A DNA stretch of 64,000 nucleotides from Leisingera sp. ANG59 (GTDB lineage Bacteria > Pseudomonadota > Alphaproteobacteria > Rhodobacterales > Rhodobacteraceae), in contig NZ_WLCM01000004.1 of the NCBI RefSeq assembly GCF_013317235.1, positions 137,808 to 201,807 on the forward strand, given 5' to 3'. The notes under the pieces are model-generated. The model had not been told where the DNA came from. It worked only from the letters and a program-made list of their open reading frames with translations, and did no database searches. How positions within the stretch are numbered: the stretch's first letter is position 1; each line of letters starts with the position of its first letter. The translations under genes and the position numbers were made by a program. Positions 19,730 through 27,113 of the stretch are shown piece after piece.

Positions 19730-20208
19730 GCACCCAGGACAGCCGCCCCAAGGGCAACGGCAAGAATCAGATGAGATCGGCAGCGCGGCTTTATGCCGTG
19801 CAGGCGCTGTTCCAGATGGAGCACAGCGGCCTCACCTTCGACAAGGTGATCGTCGAGTTTGAGGATCACCGTTTCGGCGCTGTCTACGAGGGTGACGAGA
19901 TGGCGGAAGGCGATACTGCCGTCTTCCGCAAGCTGGTGCGTGAGGCCGTGAACCACCAGGCACGGATCGACCAGATGACCGACCGTGCCCTGGTGGCGAA
20001 ATGGCCGATTGCCCGCATCGACCCGACCCTGCGGGCGCTGTTCCGCGCCGCCGGTGCAGAGCTGACCCAGTCCGACACCCCGCCCAAGGTGGTGATCAAC
20101 GAGTTTGTCGACATCGCCCGCGCCTTCTTCCCCGAAGGCAAGGAGCCGAAGTTCGTCAACGCCGTGCTCGACCACATGGCGCGCGAGGCCCGGCCGGAAG
20201 CATTCTGA
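19726..20208 (+). CDS. nusB: Transcription antitermination factor NusB
   Basis: NusB (160 aa) pairs with NusE at boxA RNA to support antitermination, chiefly of rRNA operons. The start ATG overlaps the ribH stop. Motifs include SAARLYAVQALFQME (residues about 16-30) and, at the C-terminus, TPPKVVINEFVDIARAF and PKFVNAVLDHMARE. An acidic insert follows the first helix, as in other alphaproteobacterial NusB proteins. The operon ends with a strong terminator about 30 bases on. Confidence 0.96.
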   Translation: MSTQDSRPKGNGKNQMRSAARLYAVQALFQMEHSGLTFDKVIVEFEDHRFGAVYEGDEMAEGDTAVFRKLVREAVNHQARIDQMTDRALVAKWPIARIDPTLRALFRAAGAELTQSDTPPKVVINEFVDIARAFFPEGKEPKFVNAVLDHMAREARPEAF

Positions 20209-20235
20209 GCCGCCATTTGCCGCTGAATTGAGCTG

Positions 20236-20266
20236 AAAAAAGGCGCGCCTCCGGGCGCGCTTTTTT
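20236..20266 (+). terminator. Intrinsic terminator of the ribE-nusB operon
   Basis: GCGCGCC (20243-20249) pairs with GGCGCGC (20254-20260), flanked by an A run on the left and TTTTTT on the right. It may also work on the other strand. Confidence 0.88.
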
Positions 20267-20379
20267 GTGCCGCTGTCAAGGCGGGCGATGGGTGCGGCAA
20301 ATTCCGCTCATCCCTTCCGGAACCGCTGGACGCCGCCGCAAAGGCTGATAACCTCTTCTTGCTTATCTGGAGGACTCAG

Positions 20380-20709
20380 ATGCCTGAACTGGTGAAAATG
20401 TACATCCGCAACGTGGTGATCGGCTTTGGGATCGCTGCCGCCTTTGTGGCAATGCTCCTGTGGATCAACGTGATGAACCTCTGGGCGCTGGTCTCCGCCT
20501 CTGACGTGGGGCTGCTGGCGGTGTTCCTGTTGTGGTTCATGAACGGCATCGTCTTTGCCGGCGTGCAGTTCGCCTGGGCAGTGATGGCCATGGCCGAAAA
20601 GGATGACGGCCCCCGCCGCGGCACCCCGGCGGCGCATGAATTCCAGCCGGTGCGCGTCCCGGCGGAGGAAACCTCCCAGCGGCAGCGCCAGCTGAACCGC
20701 CGCCGCTGA
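20380..20709 (+). CDS. Small membrane protein, unknown function
   Basis: A 109-residue protein with two predicted membrane helices (about residues 8-30, IRNVVIGFGIAAAFVAML, and about 42-68, VGLLAVFLLWFMNGIVF). A charged cytoplasmic tail is rich in Arg, Glu and Gln. ATG 20380 is preceded by GGAGGA and is preferred to the in-frame codon at 20359. Similar two-helix proteins occur in Rhodobacteraceae; I know no role. A terminator hairpin follows 23 bases after the stop. Confidence 0.75.
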   Translation: MPELVKMYIRNVVIGFGIAAAFVAMLLWINVMNLWALVSASDVGLLAVFLLWFMNGIVFAGVQFAWAVMAMAEKDDGPRRGTPAAHEFQPVRVPAEETSQRQRQLNRRR

Positions 20710-20732
20710 TCCGCGCAATTGCTGAATATCCG

Positions 20733-20764
20733 CCGCGCTTTCCCACCGGAAGGCGCGGTTTTCA
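20733..20764 (+). terminator. Intrinsic terminator of the small membrane protein gene
   Basis: CCGCGCTTTCC (20733-20743) pairs with GGAAGGCGCGG (20748-20758) with one G:U wobble and a 4-base loop, followed by TTTTCATTT. Confidence 0.8.
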
Positions 20765-20815
20765 TTTGCGGGGAGGGGAGGAAGCGGCGGGACCACCAGT
20801 CAACCGTGCGGCTTT

Positions 20816-20894
20816 GATTCCCGAGGACCTGTATATACAGGTGGGCGCCAGGTAAACGGACCAGGATCCGGACAGAGCCAGCTCCCTCGGAATT
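20816..20894 (+). other. Possible structured RNA or operator region upstream of mmcB
   Basis: In the 351-base gap 20710-21060, bases 20817-20826 can pair with 20885-20893 (9 bp with one bulged C) and enclose a perfect 16-bp palindrome (20827-20842, ACCTGTATATACAGGT) plus two shorter stems (20844-20846 with 20877-20879; 20857-20860 with 20867-20870). It matches no RNA family I can recall. It could equally be a protein-binding palindrome. The rest of the gap up to the SOS box shows a further short stem (CTGCC...GGCAG near 20915) and no gene. Confidence 0.35.
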
Positions 20895-21033
20895 GCTTAA
20901 GGCCACCGGAATGCTGCCTGTCACGAGAAGGGCAGAACCCGCCAAGCCCGTAAGTAAGCTGCCGGGCGCGCCGTTACAAGGGGGCTGCGGCTGTCTTCAC
21001 GCGTTTCGCTGCAAAAGCGCAGGATTGCAATTT

Positions 21034-21048
21034 GTTCCCCAATTGTTC
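21034..21048 (+). promoter_or_regulatory. LexA SOS box (GTTC-N7-GTTC)
   Basis: GTTC (21034-21037), seven bases, GTTC (21045-21048) is an exact match to the alphaproteobacterial LexA operator. It lies 12 bases before the mmcB ATG, so repression by LexA and induction by DNA damage are expected. Confidence 0.85.
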
Positions 21049-21060
21049 ACATTCATCGGC

Positions 21061-21543
21061 ATGATGGAAGATCTGCAGCCTGGCCAGAAACTTGCCCGCG
21101 GGGTGTCGCGCTACCTGCGCTCTCTGGGCTATGCGCCGCTGGAGGAATTCGTGCCCGCCCGCGGTTTGCGGGTGGACGTGATGGCGCTGGGCCCCAAAGG
21201 GGAGCTGTGGGTGGTCGAGTGCAAGTCCAGCCGCGCCGATTACCAGTCTGACAGCAAATGGGAGGGCTATCTGGAGTGGTGCGACCGCTATTTCTGGGCG
21301 GTGGACATCGATTTCCCCACCGAAATGCTGCCCGGCGGCACCGGTCTGATCATTGCCGATCCCTATGATGCGGAAATCATCCGCATGGCACCGGAGGACA
21401 AGCTGGCGCCGGCCCGGCGCAAGAAGCTGGTCCAAAAGTTCGCCATGGACGCCGCCCGCCGCCTGCAAACCCTGCGCGATCCGCGCCCGGGCAAGGATGG
21501 TCTGCTGCTGGGCGGACCTGCTGAGGAGCAGCCGGACTGGTGA
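21061..21543 (+). CDS. mmcB: MmcB family DNA repair protein
   Basis: A 160-residue protein of the MmcB family, known from Caulobacter, where the gene is SOS-induced and linked to mitomycin C resistance. It shows the family's nuclease-like core: RVDVMALGPKGELWVVECKSSRADY (D, E and K spaced as in PD-(D/E)XK enzymes), YLEWCDRYFWAVDIDFP, GLIIADPYDAEIIRM and APARRKKLV. The SOS box directly upstream supports the call and the start; ATG 21064 is an alternative. The call combines motif recall with the regulatory site. Confidence 0.88.
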   Translation: MMEDLQPGQKLARGVSRYLRSLGYAPLEEFVPARGLRVDVMALGPKGELWVVECKSSRADYQSDSKWEGYLEWCDRYFWAVDIDFPTEMLPGGTGLIIADPYDAEIIRMAPEDKLAPARRKKLVQKFAMDAARRLQTLRDPRPGKDGLLLGGPAEEQPDW

Positions 21544-21610
21544 TCCGGCGAGGTTCCCGCGCCCGCAGAGGCCTTGGCTACGCCGGCGCCACCTGGCAGC
21601 CTAGGGCCGG

Positions 21611-21633
21611 GCAGCGCACCTGCGGTGCGCTGC
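21611..21633. terminator. Hairpin between mmcB and the RTX gene
   Basis: GCAGCGCACC and GGTGCGCTGC form a perfect 10-bp stem with a 3-base loop between two convergent genes. No T run on either side, so it may be a bidirectional 3'-end structure rather than a classical terminator. Confidence 0.45.
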
Positions 21634-21649
21634 AGGCGGCTCTGCCGGT

Positions 21650-23185
21650 TCAGGCCGTTGCATTCAGCGCGGCCGGCTGGTGCAGCAGCGCAATAGGGGC
21701 GTTCCGGCCGGTCGCTACGCCGATGGCGCCGCCTTGGGAAACGTTGGTGAAAGTGATGCTTCCGCCGGTGTCGAACGTCAGCGTCAGCGTGTCGCCGTCG
21801 CGGGTGGAGCTGTAGGCGGAGGCGCCCATCTCGCGCAGCTGCACGACGGCGTTTGCGCCTTCCTTCAGTTCGACGGTGTCATGACCGTCGCCGAGGCTGT
21901 ACTGCAGCGCCACGGTGCCGCCCTGGAGGATGAAGCGGTCGTCGCCGCTGCCGCCCCGTGCGGCCAGAGTCTCACCCACCTGCAGGGTGATCTGGTCGTC
22001 CCCGCTGCCGCCGCTGACCTGGGCGTAGCTGCTGAGTGCCTGGCGCATCTTCTCCGCCGCTGGGGCGTCGGTATTGTAAACTGGTGCGGCGCCTTCGTTC
22101 GGGCCGCGCAAGGCGCGCTGAGCCGCGACCGAGATTACGTCGTTGCCGGCACCGCCGCGGATCCGCGATACCAGGGTGGCCGCAACTGCGATACTGTCAT
22201 CGCCTGCTCCGGCACGGACACCGCGCAGCGTGCCTGCCTGGATTGCAATCGCGTCATTGCCGCCGCCGGTGCTGATGTTGCTGGCATGGCGGGCGCGAAT
22301 CGACACCGAATCCGCATTGGAAAACTGTTCTTGCCTGCGCGCTTGGCCCGGCGCATGCTGGTGCCCAAGCGCAAGGCCCTGCATGCGGTTGAGCCGGCGG
22401 CCATAACCGAAGCCGGGGCCTTCGAAGGGGCGGGCGGCCATGCGGTCAGTGTGAACGCCCTGCACGATGCGCCCTTCCAGCGCCACCGCATCGGCACCGT
22501 CACCAGTGGCCACTTGGCGGATCACATTGGCGCGCAGCTCAACCGTGTCATCGCCGGCGGTTCCCACCGTGTCCGTTCCAGTTGCGGGGATGTCTTGCCG
22601 CGGAGTCTGCGGCTGCTCTGCCGCCGGCTGCACGGGGGCGTCCGGCTGCTTTTCCGGTAGGCCGGTCAGCAGGATCAGCGCCACAGAATGCTCCGGCCAG
22701 GGCTGGGAGGCCAGGGTGTGCAGCGCCTTTGCCATCTCGAATATGCGCTTCTCATAATAGGAGGCTTCCGGACCGGCGGCACTGGCCTGGGTCACTTCCA
22801 GCGGCGGCAGAACCTCTGCGGCAGGGCTTTCCGCAGGGGCAGGGGACGGCTGCAAGGTGACTGATGCTTCCGGGGCGGTTTGCTCCGCCGGCGTGCCGGA
22901 TTGCGGCGGCGCATCCGGCATGGGCGCAGCGGGTGTGCCACCCAGTTTCACCACCGCATTCTGGACCTGCGGATTTTCCCACCCGTGGGCGGCGGGCGGC
23001 AGGCCTTCCGGTCCGCGGCGGCCCTGGCCGCCGAACAGGGAATTGGCTTGCTGCTGCAATTCATCGGCACTCAGGCCGAGGGCCGGATTGATCCCGCCCA
23101 GGGAAGCGCGCGCGCCGCTGGTCACAGCGGCCAGTTGCGCCGAATAGAAAAAGGGGGTGGCTGTGCTGCTCGTCAGGTTCACCAT
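21650..23185 (-). CDS. RTX-repeat (haemolysin-type calcium-binding) protein
   Basis: A 511-residue protein. The first 200 residues are Pro/Ala/Glu-rich with no cleavable signal peptide. Residues about 205-435 hold degenerate Asp/Gly RTX repeats: GTAGDDTVEL, TGDGADAVAL, GGGNDAIAI, GAGDDSIAV, GGAGNDVISV, GGSGDDQITL, GGSGDDRFIL and GDGHDTVEL. Such repeats bind calcium and usually mark proteins exported by type I secretion. No type I ABC transporter or membrane-fusion gene is nearby. GGAG lies 8 bases before the ATG. The function of the N-terminal part is unknown. Confidence 0.85.
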   Translation of the reverse strand: MVNLTSSTATPFFYSAQLAAVTSGARASLGGINPALGLSADELQQQANSLFGGQGRRGPEGLPPAAHGWENPQVQNAVVKLGGTPAAPMPDAPPQSGTPAEQTAPEASVTLQPSPAPAESPAAEVLPPLEVTQASAAGPEASYYEKRIFEMAKALHTLASQPWPEHSVALILLTGLPEKQPDAPVQPAAEQPQTPRQDIPATGTDTVGTAGDDTVELRANVIRQVATGDGADAVALEGRIVQGVHTDRMAARPFEGPGFGYGRRLNRMQGLALGHQHAPGQARRQEQFSNADSVSIRARHASNISTGGGNDAIAIQAGTLRGVRAGAGDDSIAVAATLVSRIRGGAGNDVISVAAQRALRGPNEGAAPVYNTDAPAAEKMRQALSSYAQVSGGSGDDQITLQVGETLAARGGSGDDRFILQGGTVALQYSLGDGHDTVELKEGANAVVQLREMGASAYSSTRDGDTLTLTFDTGGSITFTNVSQGGAIGVATGRNAPIALLHQPAALNATA

Positions 23186-23310
23186 AGTACTCGCTCCGAT
23201 AACTGGCTGAGCACAAAGGTGAGCCTTGGGGCTTTCGATAGATATAATAGCTAAAAATGCAGTTTCGAAAATTCGTCTGAAAACAGAGGCGGATTTTCTG
23301 AGAGCTGATC

Positions 23311-23496
23311 TTACTTGACGGTACGGGCCGCCTGCGCTGCAGCCCGCAGTTCGTCGGCGATTTCCTCTGCCTCTTCCGGGTCAAAGTCCATCGGGATTTC
23401 GACACCGTCCGCCTCGATGAAAATCCGTACCATGCCTTGATCGGTCGGGCCGATCTGCATGTTTGCTTCCACGTCGCGTTCGGTATTGATGCCCAT
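23311..23496 (-). CDS. Small acidic protein (DUF6324-like)
   Basis: A 61-residue protein, MGINTERDVEANMQIGPTDQ, with a beta-rich start (GMVRIFIEADGVEIPMDF) and a helical end (DPEEAEEIADELRAAAQAAR). This matches what I recall of the DUF6324 family of Rhodobacteraceae. ATG 23496 follows GGAG at good spacing; the in-frame GTG at 23508 is less likely. Function unknown. Confidence 0.75.
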   Translation of the reverse strand: MGINTERDVEANMQIGPTDQGMVRIFIEADGVEIPMDFDPEEAEEIADELRAAAQAARTVK

Positions 23497-23586
23497 CTTG
23501 CACTCCACTGGCAGTCGGCCGCTTGAATGCCGGTGCTAGCCCGCCGCAGGCTGAAACGCAAGCCGGGTTTGCGCTACACTGCCTGC

Positions 23587-24084
23587 ATGATGGAAGTAAC
23601 GCTGCGCCGATTCGCCCCGACCGACATGCAATGGCTGGTGGCGCGCCACCAGGATCTCTATTCCCGCGAGGCTGGGTTCGACGGCAGTTTCGGCCCTCTG
23701 GTCGCGGATATACTGCACAGCTTCTGTGCCACCCATGATCCGGCGTGCGAGCGCGGCTGGATGGCAGTCAGCGGCAAGGAGCGGCTGGGCACGGTATTCT
23801 GCATGAAGAAGGATGCGGAGACAGCGCAGCTGCGGCTGTTCCTGCTGACGCCAAAGGCGCGCGGCAAGGGGCTGGGCAAGCGGCTTTTGCGGGAATGCAT
23901 GGAGTTTGCCCGAGCTGCCGGTTACTGCGGCATGATGCTGAAGACCCATGAAAGCCACCGCACCGCCTGCGCCCTTTATCGCGCTTTCGGCTGGCAGTTG
24001 CAGGACAGCCGCCCTGTGCGTAATTACGGCCAGGATCTGGTGGAGCAGACCTGGCATCTTTCGTTTCAGGACGCTGTAACCTGA
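23587..24084 (+). CDS. GNAT family N-acetyltransferase
   Basis: A 165-residue acetyltransferase. The acetyl-CoA binding loop is clear (LTPKARGKGLGKRLLREC, residues about 94-111), followed by a helix and ESHRTACALYRAFGWQ, the typical end of the fold. The substrate cannot be read from sequence. The N-terminus (EVTLRRFAPTDMQWLVARHQDLY) resembles acetyltransferases found fused to MarR regulators, but no regulator is attached here. Start ATG 23587 or 23590. Confidence 0.88.
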   Translation: MMEVTLRRFAPTDMQWLVARHQDLYSREAGFDGSFGPLVADILHSFCATHDPACERGWMAVSGKERLGTVFCMKKDAETAQLRLFLLTPKARGKGLGKRLLRECMEFARAAGYCGMMLKTHESHRTACALYRAFGWQLQDSRPVRNYGQDLVEQTWHLSFQDAVT

Positions 24085-24222
24085 TTAGAGGGGCGGCGGG
24101 TTTCTGGAGCAAATGCAAGCGGTTGCGGATTGCGCTCTGCACTGTTCCGTTTGTTTTGCGGAGGTCTTGGCCGGGCGTGCTCCCGGGTGGCGGTTTTCTG
24201 AAACGGAAAGGTGAAAAACCTC

Positions 24223-24249
24223 TTGCACGCCTCCGGAGCGTGCTATAAA
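24223..24249 (+). promoter_or_regulatory. Promoter of tRNA-His
   Basis: TTGCAC (24223-24228) and TATAAA (24244-24249) are spaced 15 bases apart and end 12 bases before the mature tRNA. Good hexamers in an otherwise G+C-rich stretch. Confidence 0.6.
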
Positions 24250-24261
24250 TGCCCCCTCAGT

Positions 24262-24338
24262 GCCGCCTTAGCTCAGTTGGTTAGAGCGCTGGATTGTGGA
24301 TCCAGAGGTCCCCCGTTCAAGCCGGGGAGGCGGTACCA
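24262..24338 (+). tRNA. tRNA-His (anticodon GTG)
   Basis: A complete 77-base cloverleaf with encoded CCA (24336-24338). It has a 7-bp acceptor, D-arm GCTC/GAGC, anticodon stem CTGGA/TCCAG with anticodon GTG at 24296-24298, and T-arm CCCCG-TTCAAGC-CGGGG. The base before position 1 is T, not the usual G-1, and the discriminator is A73 with a G1:U72 pair. This is the unusual tRNA-His form of a large alphaproteobacterial group. Confidence 0.97.
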
Positions 24339-24452
24339 CCTACTCATTCTACCTGCCAGATTTTCCGCGTCGGCAAGTGGCAGCCCAGCCGCCAGTTCGT
24401 GGTGTCTTTGCCTTTGCAGGCTGCGGTTCTGGGCGGCAGTCTGCTCTAAGCT

Positions 24453-24488
24453 CAACGGTCCGCCGCATGAAAATGCGGCGGACCGTTG
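24453..24488. terminator. Long bidirectional hairpin after tRNA-His
   Basis: A perfect 16-bp inverted repeat (24453-24468 with 24473-24488) around a GAAA tetraloop, between tRNA-His and the convergent small gene. It has only a weak T run, but its stability suggests a terminator for one or both strands. Confidence 0.65.
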
Positions 24489-24539
24489 TGATTTGGCCGG
24501 AGTTAATCCGTCCGTGCTGCCGCTGGCGGCGCCGCAGGA

Positions 24540-24878
24540 TCAGTCTGTCGTAGTTGTTGTCGTGGTGGTTCCATCGTCATCAGCAACCACAATCACGAGC
24601 AGGGCTCCACCGACAACGGCGGCCGTTGCTCCGGCAGACAGGCCGGTTTCCGGCAGGCCGCCGGCAGTGGCTTGCGCCACCGTTTCGGCACCTGGTGCCC
24701 GGCAGGTAACCTGGAGCGAGCCATTGGGAAGATAGCCGGCGGACACCGGTACTCCGGCACCGCAAGCCAGCCGCCGCTTGGCTTCGTCCAGCGCCGGATT
24801 TGCCTGGGCCAGGGCTGCCTGGCTTGCAAGGGTCAGCGGAACCAGCAGTGAGGCCGCGCGCAAGATACTGGTATACAT
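24540..24878 (-). CDS. Small exported protein with C-terminal membrane anchor and poly-Thr tail
   Basis: A 112-residue protein with signal peptide MYTSILRAASLLVPLTLASQAALA, a short mature domain with two cysteines (RRLACG, LQVTCR), then a hydrophobic helix (GATAAVVGGALLVIVVA) and the tail DDDGTTTTTTTTD. Short proteins with this helix plus Thr-rich end recur in Rhodobacteraceae, but I know no function. It is divergent from the next secreted gene with a 153-base gap, so both may share a regulatory region. Confidence 0.7.
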   Translation of the reverse strand: MYTSILRAASLLVPLTLASQAALAQANPALDEAKRRLACGAGVPVSAGYLPNGSLQVTCRAPGAETVAQATAGGLPETGLSAGATAAVVGGALLVIVVADDDGTTTTTTTTD

Positions 24879-25031
24879 GGTAAAACAACCTTATGCTTTG
24901 AGATGGGTAAAGGGTAACCGGCAGCCGGAAATCGGGCAATACGGCGAAATAGCAGCATGTGTGCTCCGGCGGGATGCTGCTCAGATGCGCCGCTCAATAA
25001 GCGGGTTTCAGACTGTAATGAGGGTAATGAT

Positions 25032-25613
25032 ATGTTCCAGACAGCCATAAGGATCTTGATCGCGGGGGGCTCAAGTCTAGCACTGGCCGCCGCGCCCGCG
25101 CTGGCTCAGGCCCCGGGCGGGCTTCTCTACACGGTAGTGGTGCCAGCCGGCGAATTCGGTTCTGCAGCTTTTCTGACAGAGCTTTTAGGTACATTGGCAG
25201 CTGCCAAGGCCTTTTGCCGTTCGACCGGCGAATTGTCGCTGCAGGTGGACTGCTTGTCCGAACGTTTGGAGGCCGCGGCGGACGGCATTCCCAAAGGCAC
25301 AGACTACGAAGAAGTGCGGGGCGTCCTGCAGGACACCTCTCAGCAACTGAAACGGCTGGCCCGCCAAAACAGGGACCCGAACCGGGGGCGGGTGACGGTC
25401 ACCAGTTCCACAGATCCGGCGCAAAGAACAAACCGGCCGCTTAATCCGGTCAGTGCTGCGGCGCAGGCTGCGGTCAATCAGGAAGCCGCACGGATCCTCG
25501 AAGATGCGGCCACTGTGCTCTTGCGCAGTGCAGAAGCGGCGCAGGAAAGGCAGACGCAATATGCACAGATCGCCGCGGCTATCGACTCCAACAAGGTTCT
25601 GCTCAGGTCCTGA
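25032..25613 (+). CDS. Exported hypothetical protein
   Basis: A 193-residue exported protein. The signal peptide is MFQTAIRILIAGGSSLALAAAPALAQ. The mature part is helical: a pair of cysteines near residues 62 and 74 (AFCRST, QVDCLSE), a charged middle (LKRLARQNRDPNRGRVTVTSS) and an Ala-rich end (EDAATVLLRSAEAAQERQ). ATG 25032 follows GAGGG; an in-frame codon at 24957 would bury the signal peptide. No family recognised. It converges on the DUF6476-like gene. Confidence 0.7.
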   Translation: MFQTAIRILIAGGSSLALAAAPALAQAPGGLLYTVVVPAGEFGSAAFLTELLGTLAAAKAFCRSTGELSLQVDCLSERLEAAADGIPKGTDYEEVRGVLQDTSQQLKRLARQNRDPNRGRVTVTSSTDPAQRTNRPLNPVSAAAQAAVNQEAARILEDAATVLLRSAEAAQERQTQYAQIAAAIDSNKVLLRS

Positions 25614-25622
25614 CCAGCCGGA

Positions 25623-25928
25623 TTACTCGGCGATCTGAATTTCCTGGCGCAGATCACCGGTCTCGCGGTCAAAGATCAGGATGCGGTTGTCTTGGCTGAC
25701 AATGGCAATCCAGTCGCGCCCCAGGGTCACCGCTTCGGCCTCAACTCCGTCAGGCAGGGCGATTTCAGCAGGCAGCGGCGTGTCGCTTGCTTGCAGGCGG
25801 ATGACAAGCAGAGAGATTATCACTACAAGCCCGCCAATCATCACCACGGTCAGCGTGGTCACCAGCCGCCGCAGGAACCGGATCTGCGGCGGTTCCTGTT
25901 GGATTTCTGTCTCGGAAGGATCAGTCAT
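25623..25928 (-). CDS. Single-pass membrane protein (DUF6476-like)
   Basis: A 101-residue protein with a short cytoplasmic start (MTDPSETEIQ), one membrane helix (LVTTLTVVMIGGLVVIISLL, about residues 22-41) and a periplasmic beta-rich domain (LPDGVEAEAVTLGRDWIAIV, then RILIFDRETGDLRQ). It fits a small Rhodobacteraceae family, DUF6476 as I recall. Its ATG (25928-25926) overlaps the ATG of rluD on the other strand: the shared bases are CATG. Confidence 0.8.
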   Translation of the reverse strand: MTDPSETEIQQEPPQIRFLRRLVTTLTVVMIGGLVVIISLLVIRLQASDTPLPAEIALPDGVEAEAVTLGRDWIAIVSQDNRILIFDRETGDLRQEIQIAE

Positions 25929-26952
25929 GGGCAGCCGCCGGATTGAGTTTGTCATTGCGGAAAACCCGCCTAAGCGGCTTGATAAAGCGGTTTCGCGCGA
26001 TGTGCCAGAGGAGGCATCGCTGTCGCGCACCCGGCTGGCCCGGCTGATCGAGGAGGGCGCGCTGACGGTAGACGGCGCGGTCGTGCAGGACCCCAAGGCC
26101 AGGATCACCGAGGGCGCACAGATTGCCATCCAGGTGGAGGAGGCCGGGGACAGCCATATCGGCCCGGAGGACCTCCCGCTGGAGATCGTGTTCGAAGACG
26201 ATGACCTCATTGTCATCAACAAGCCTGCGGGCATGGTGGTGCACCCGGCGCCGGGCTCGCCCTCAGGCACGCTGGTCAACGCGTTGCTGCATCACTTCGG
26301 CGGCAACCTGTCAGGCGTCGGCGGGGTCAAGCGCCCTGGCATCGTGCACCGTATCGACAAGGAAACATCGGGTCTCCTGGTGGTCGCAAAATCCGACGCC
26401 GCCCACCAGGGGCTGGCCGCGCAGTTCGAGAAGCACACGGTGGAGCGCTATTATCAGGCGATCTGCTACGGCGTGCCGGATGGCAACGATCCCCGCCTGC
26501 GCGGGGTCAAGGGCGCCAGCTTCGAGCCTGGCAATATCCTCAAGCTCACCACCCAGCTGGCCCGCCACAAGACCGACCGGCAGCGGCAAGCGGTGCTGTT
26601 TCAGGGCGGCCGCCACGCGGTGACCCGGGCGCGCATCGTCGAACGTTTCGGCACCCCGCCCAGCCTGGCGCTGATCGAATGCTGGCTGGAAACCGGCCGT
26701 ACCCATCAGATACGAGTACATATGGCCCATGCTGGCCACGGGCTGGTCGGCGATCCCACCTATGGCGGCCGCCGCAAACTGGCTGCCAAGGCGCTGGGCG
26801 ATGCTGGTCAGGCGGCGGTGCAGGCCTTCCCGCGCCAGGCGCTGCATGCCGCGGTTCTTGGGTTTGATCATCCAGTGACAGGCGAAGCCCTCAGGTTCGA
26901 GGCTCCGCTGCCCGCGGATATGGCCGAACTGCTGGACGCTTTGCGCCAGTAA
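25927..26952 (+). CDS. rluD: 23S rRNA pseudouridine synthase RluD-like (RluA family)
   Basis: A 341-residue enzyme that isomerises uridines in 23S rRNA helix 69, if it is the true RluD. It has an N-terminal S4 RNA-binding domain (LSRTRLARLIEEGALTVDG, residues about 30-50), then the catalytic motif HRIDKETSGLLVVAKS with the active Asp near residue 143, and GRTHQIRVHMAHAGHGLVGDPTYG. GGAAGGA lies 7 bases upstream, inside the opposite gene. RluC-type specificity cannot be excluded. rpoH follows 161 bases on. Confidence 0.92.
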   Translation: MGSRRIEFVIAENPPKRLDKAVSRDVPEEASLSRTRLARLIEEGALTVDGAVVQDPKARITEGAQIAIQVEEAGDSHIGPEDLPLEIVFEDDDLIVINKPAGMVVHPAPGSPSGTLVNALLHHFGGNLSGVGGVKRPGIVHRIDKETSGLLVVAKSDAAHQGLAAQFEKHTVERYYQAICYGVPDGNDPRLRGVKGASFEPGNILKLTTQLARHKTDRQRQAVLFQGGRHAVTRARIVERFGTPPSLALIECWLETGRTHQIRVHMAHAGHGLVGDPTYGGRRKLAAKALGDAGQAAVQAFPRQALHAAVLGFDHPVTGEALRFEAPLPADMAELLDALRQ

Positions 26953-27041
26953 ACTGACAGCAAATAAGCGTGTTCCGTCCTGTGATGCAATTCACAGACA
27001 AAAAGACTCGGGCTAACATAGAAGAATTCCTTAAGCGGTCC

Positions 27042-27069
27042 TTGAAAAGGTCTTAGCGCTAACACATAT
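27042..27069 (+). promoter_or_regulatory. Possible rpoH promoter
   Basis: CTTGAAA (27041-27047) followed after 16 to 17 bases by ACATAT (27064-27069). The spacing fits a sigma-70 promoter and the CTTGAA hexamer also fits a heat-shock (RpoH) -35 element, so autoregulation is possible. The match is modest. Confidence 0.3.
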
Positions 27070-27113
27070 GCGCTGATGTTAAGTCCTTATACATTTTGGG
27101 AGGGACACTTTAT

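Noticed and set aside
20827..20842. LuxR-type lux box
   Set aside because: The outer bases ACCTGT/ACAGGT match a lux box, but the element is 16 bases instead of 20, and no luxI/luxR gene is nearby.
20816..20894. Signal recognition particle or 6S RNA
   Set aside because: The conserved SRP loop (GGAAGGAAGCA type) and the 6S central bulge architecture are not present.
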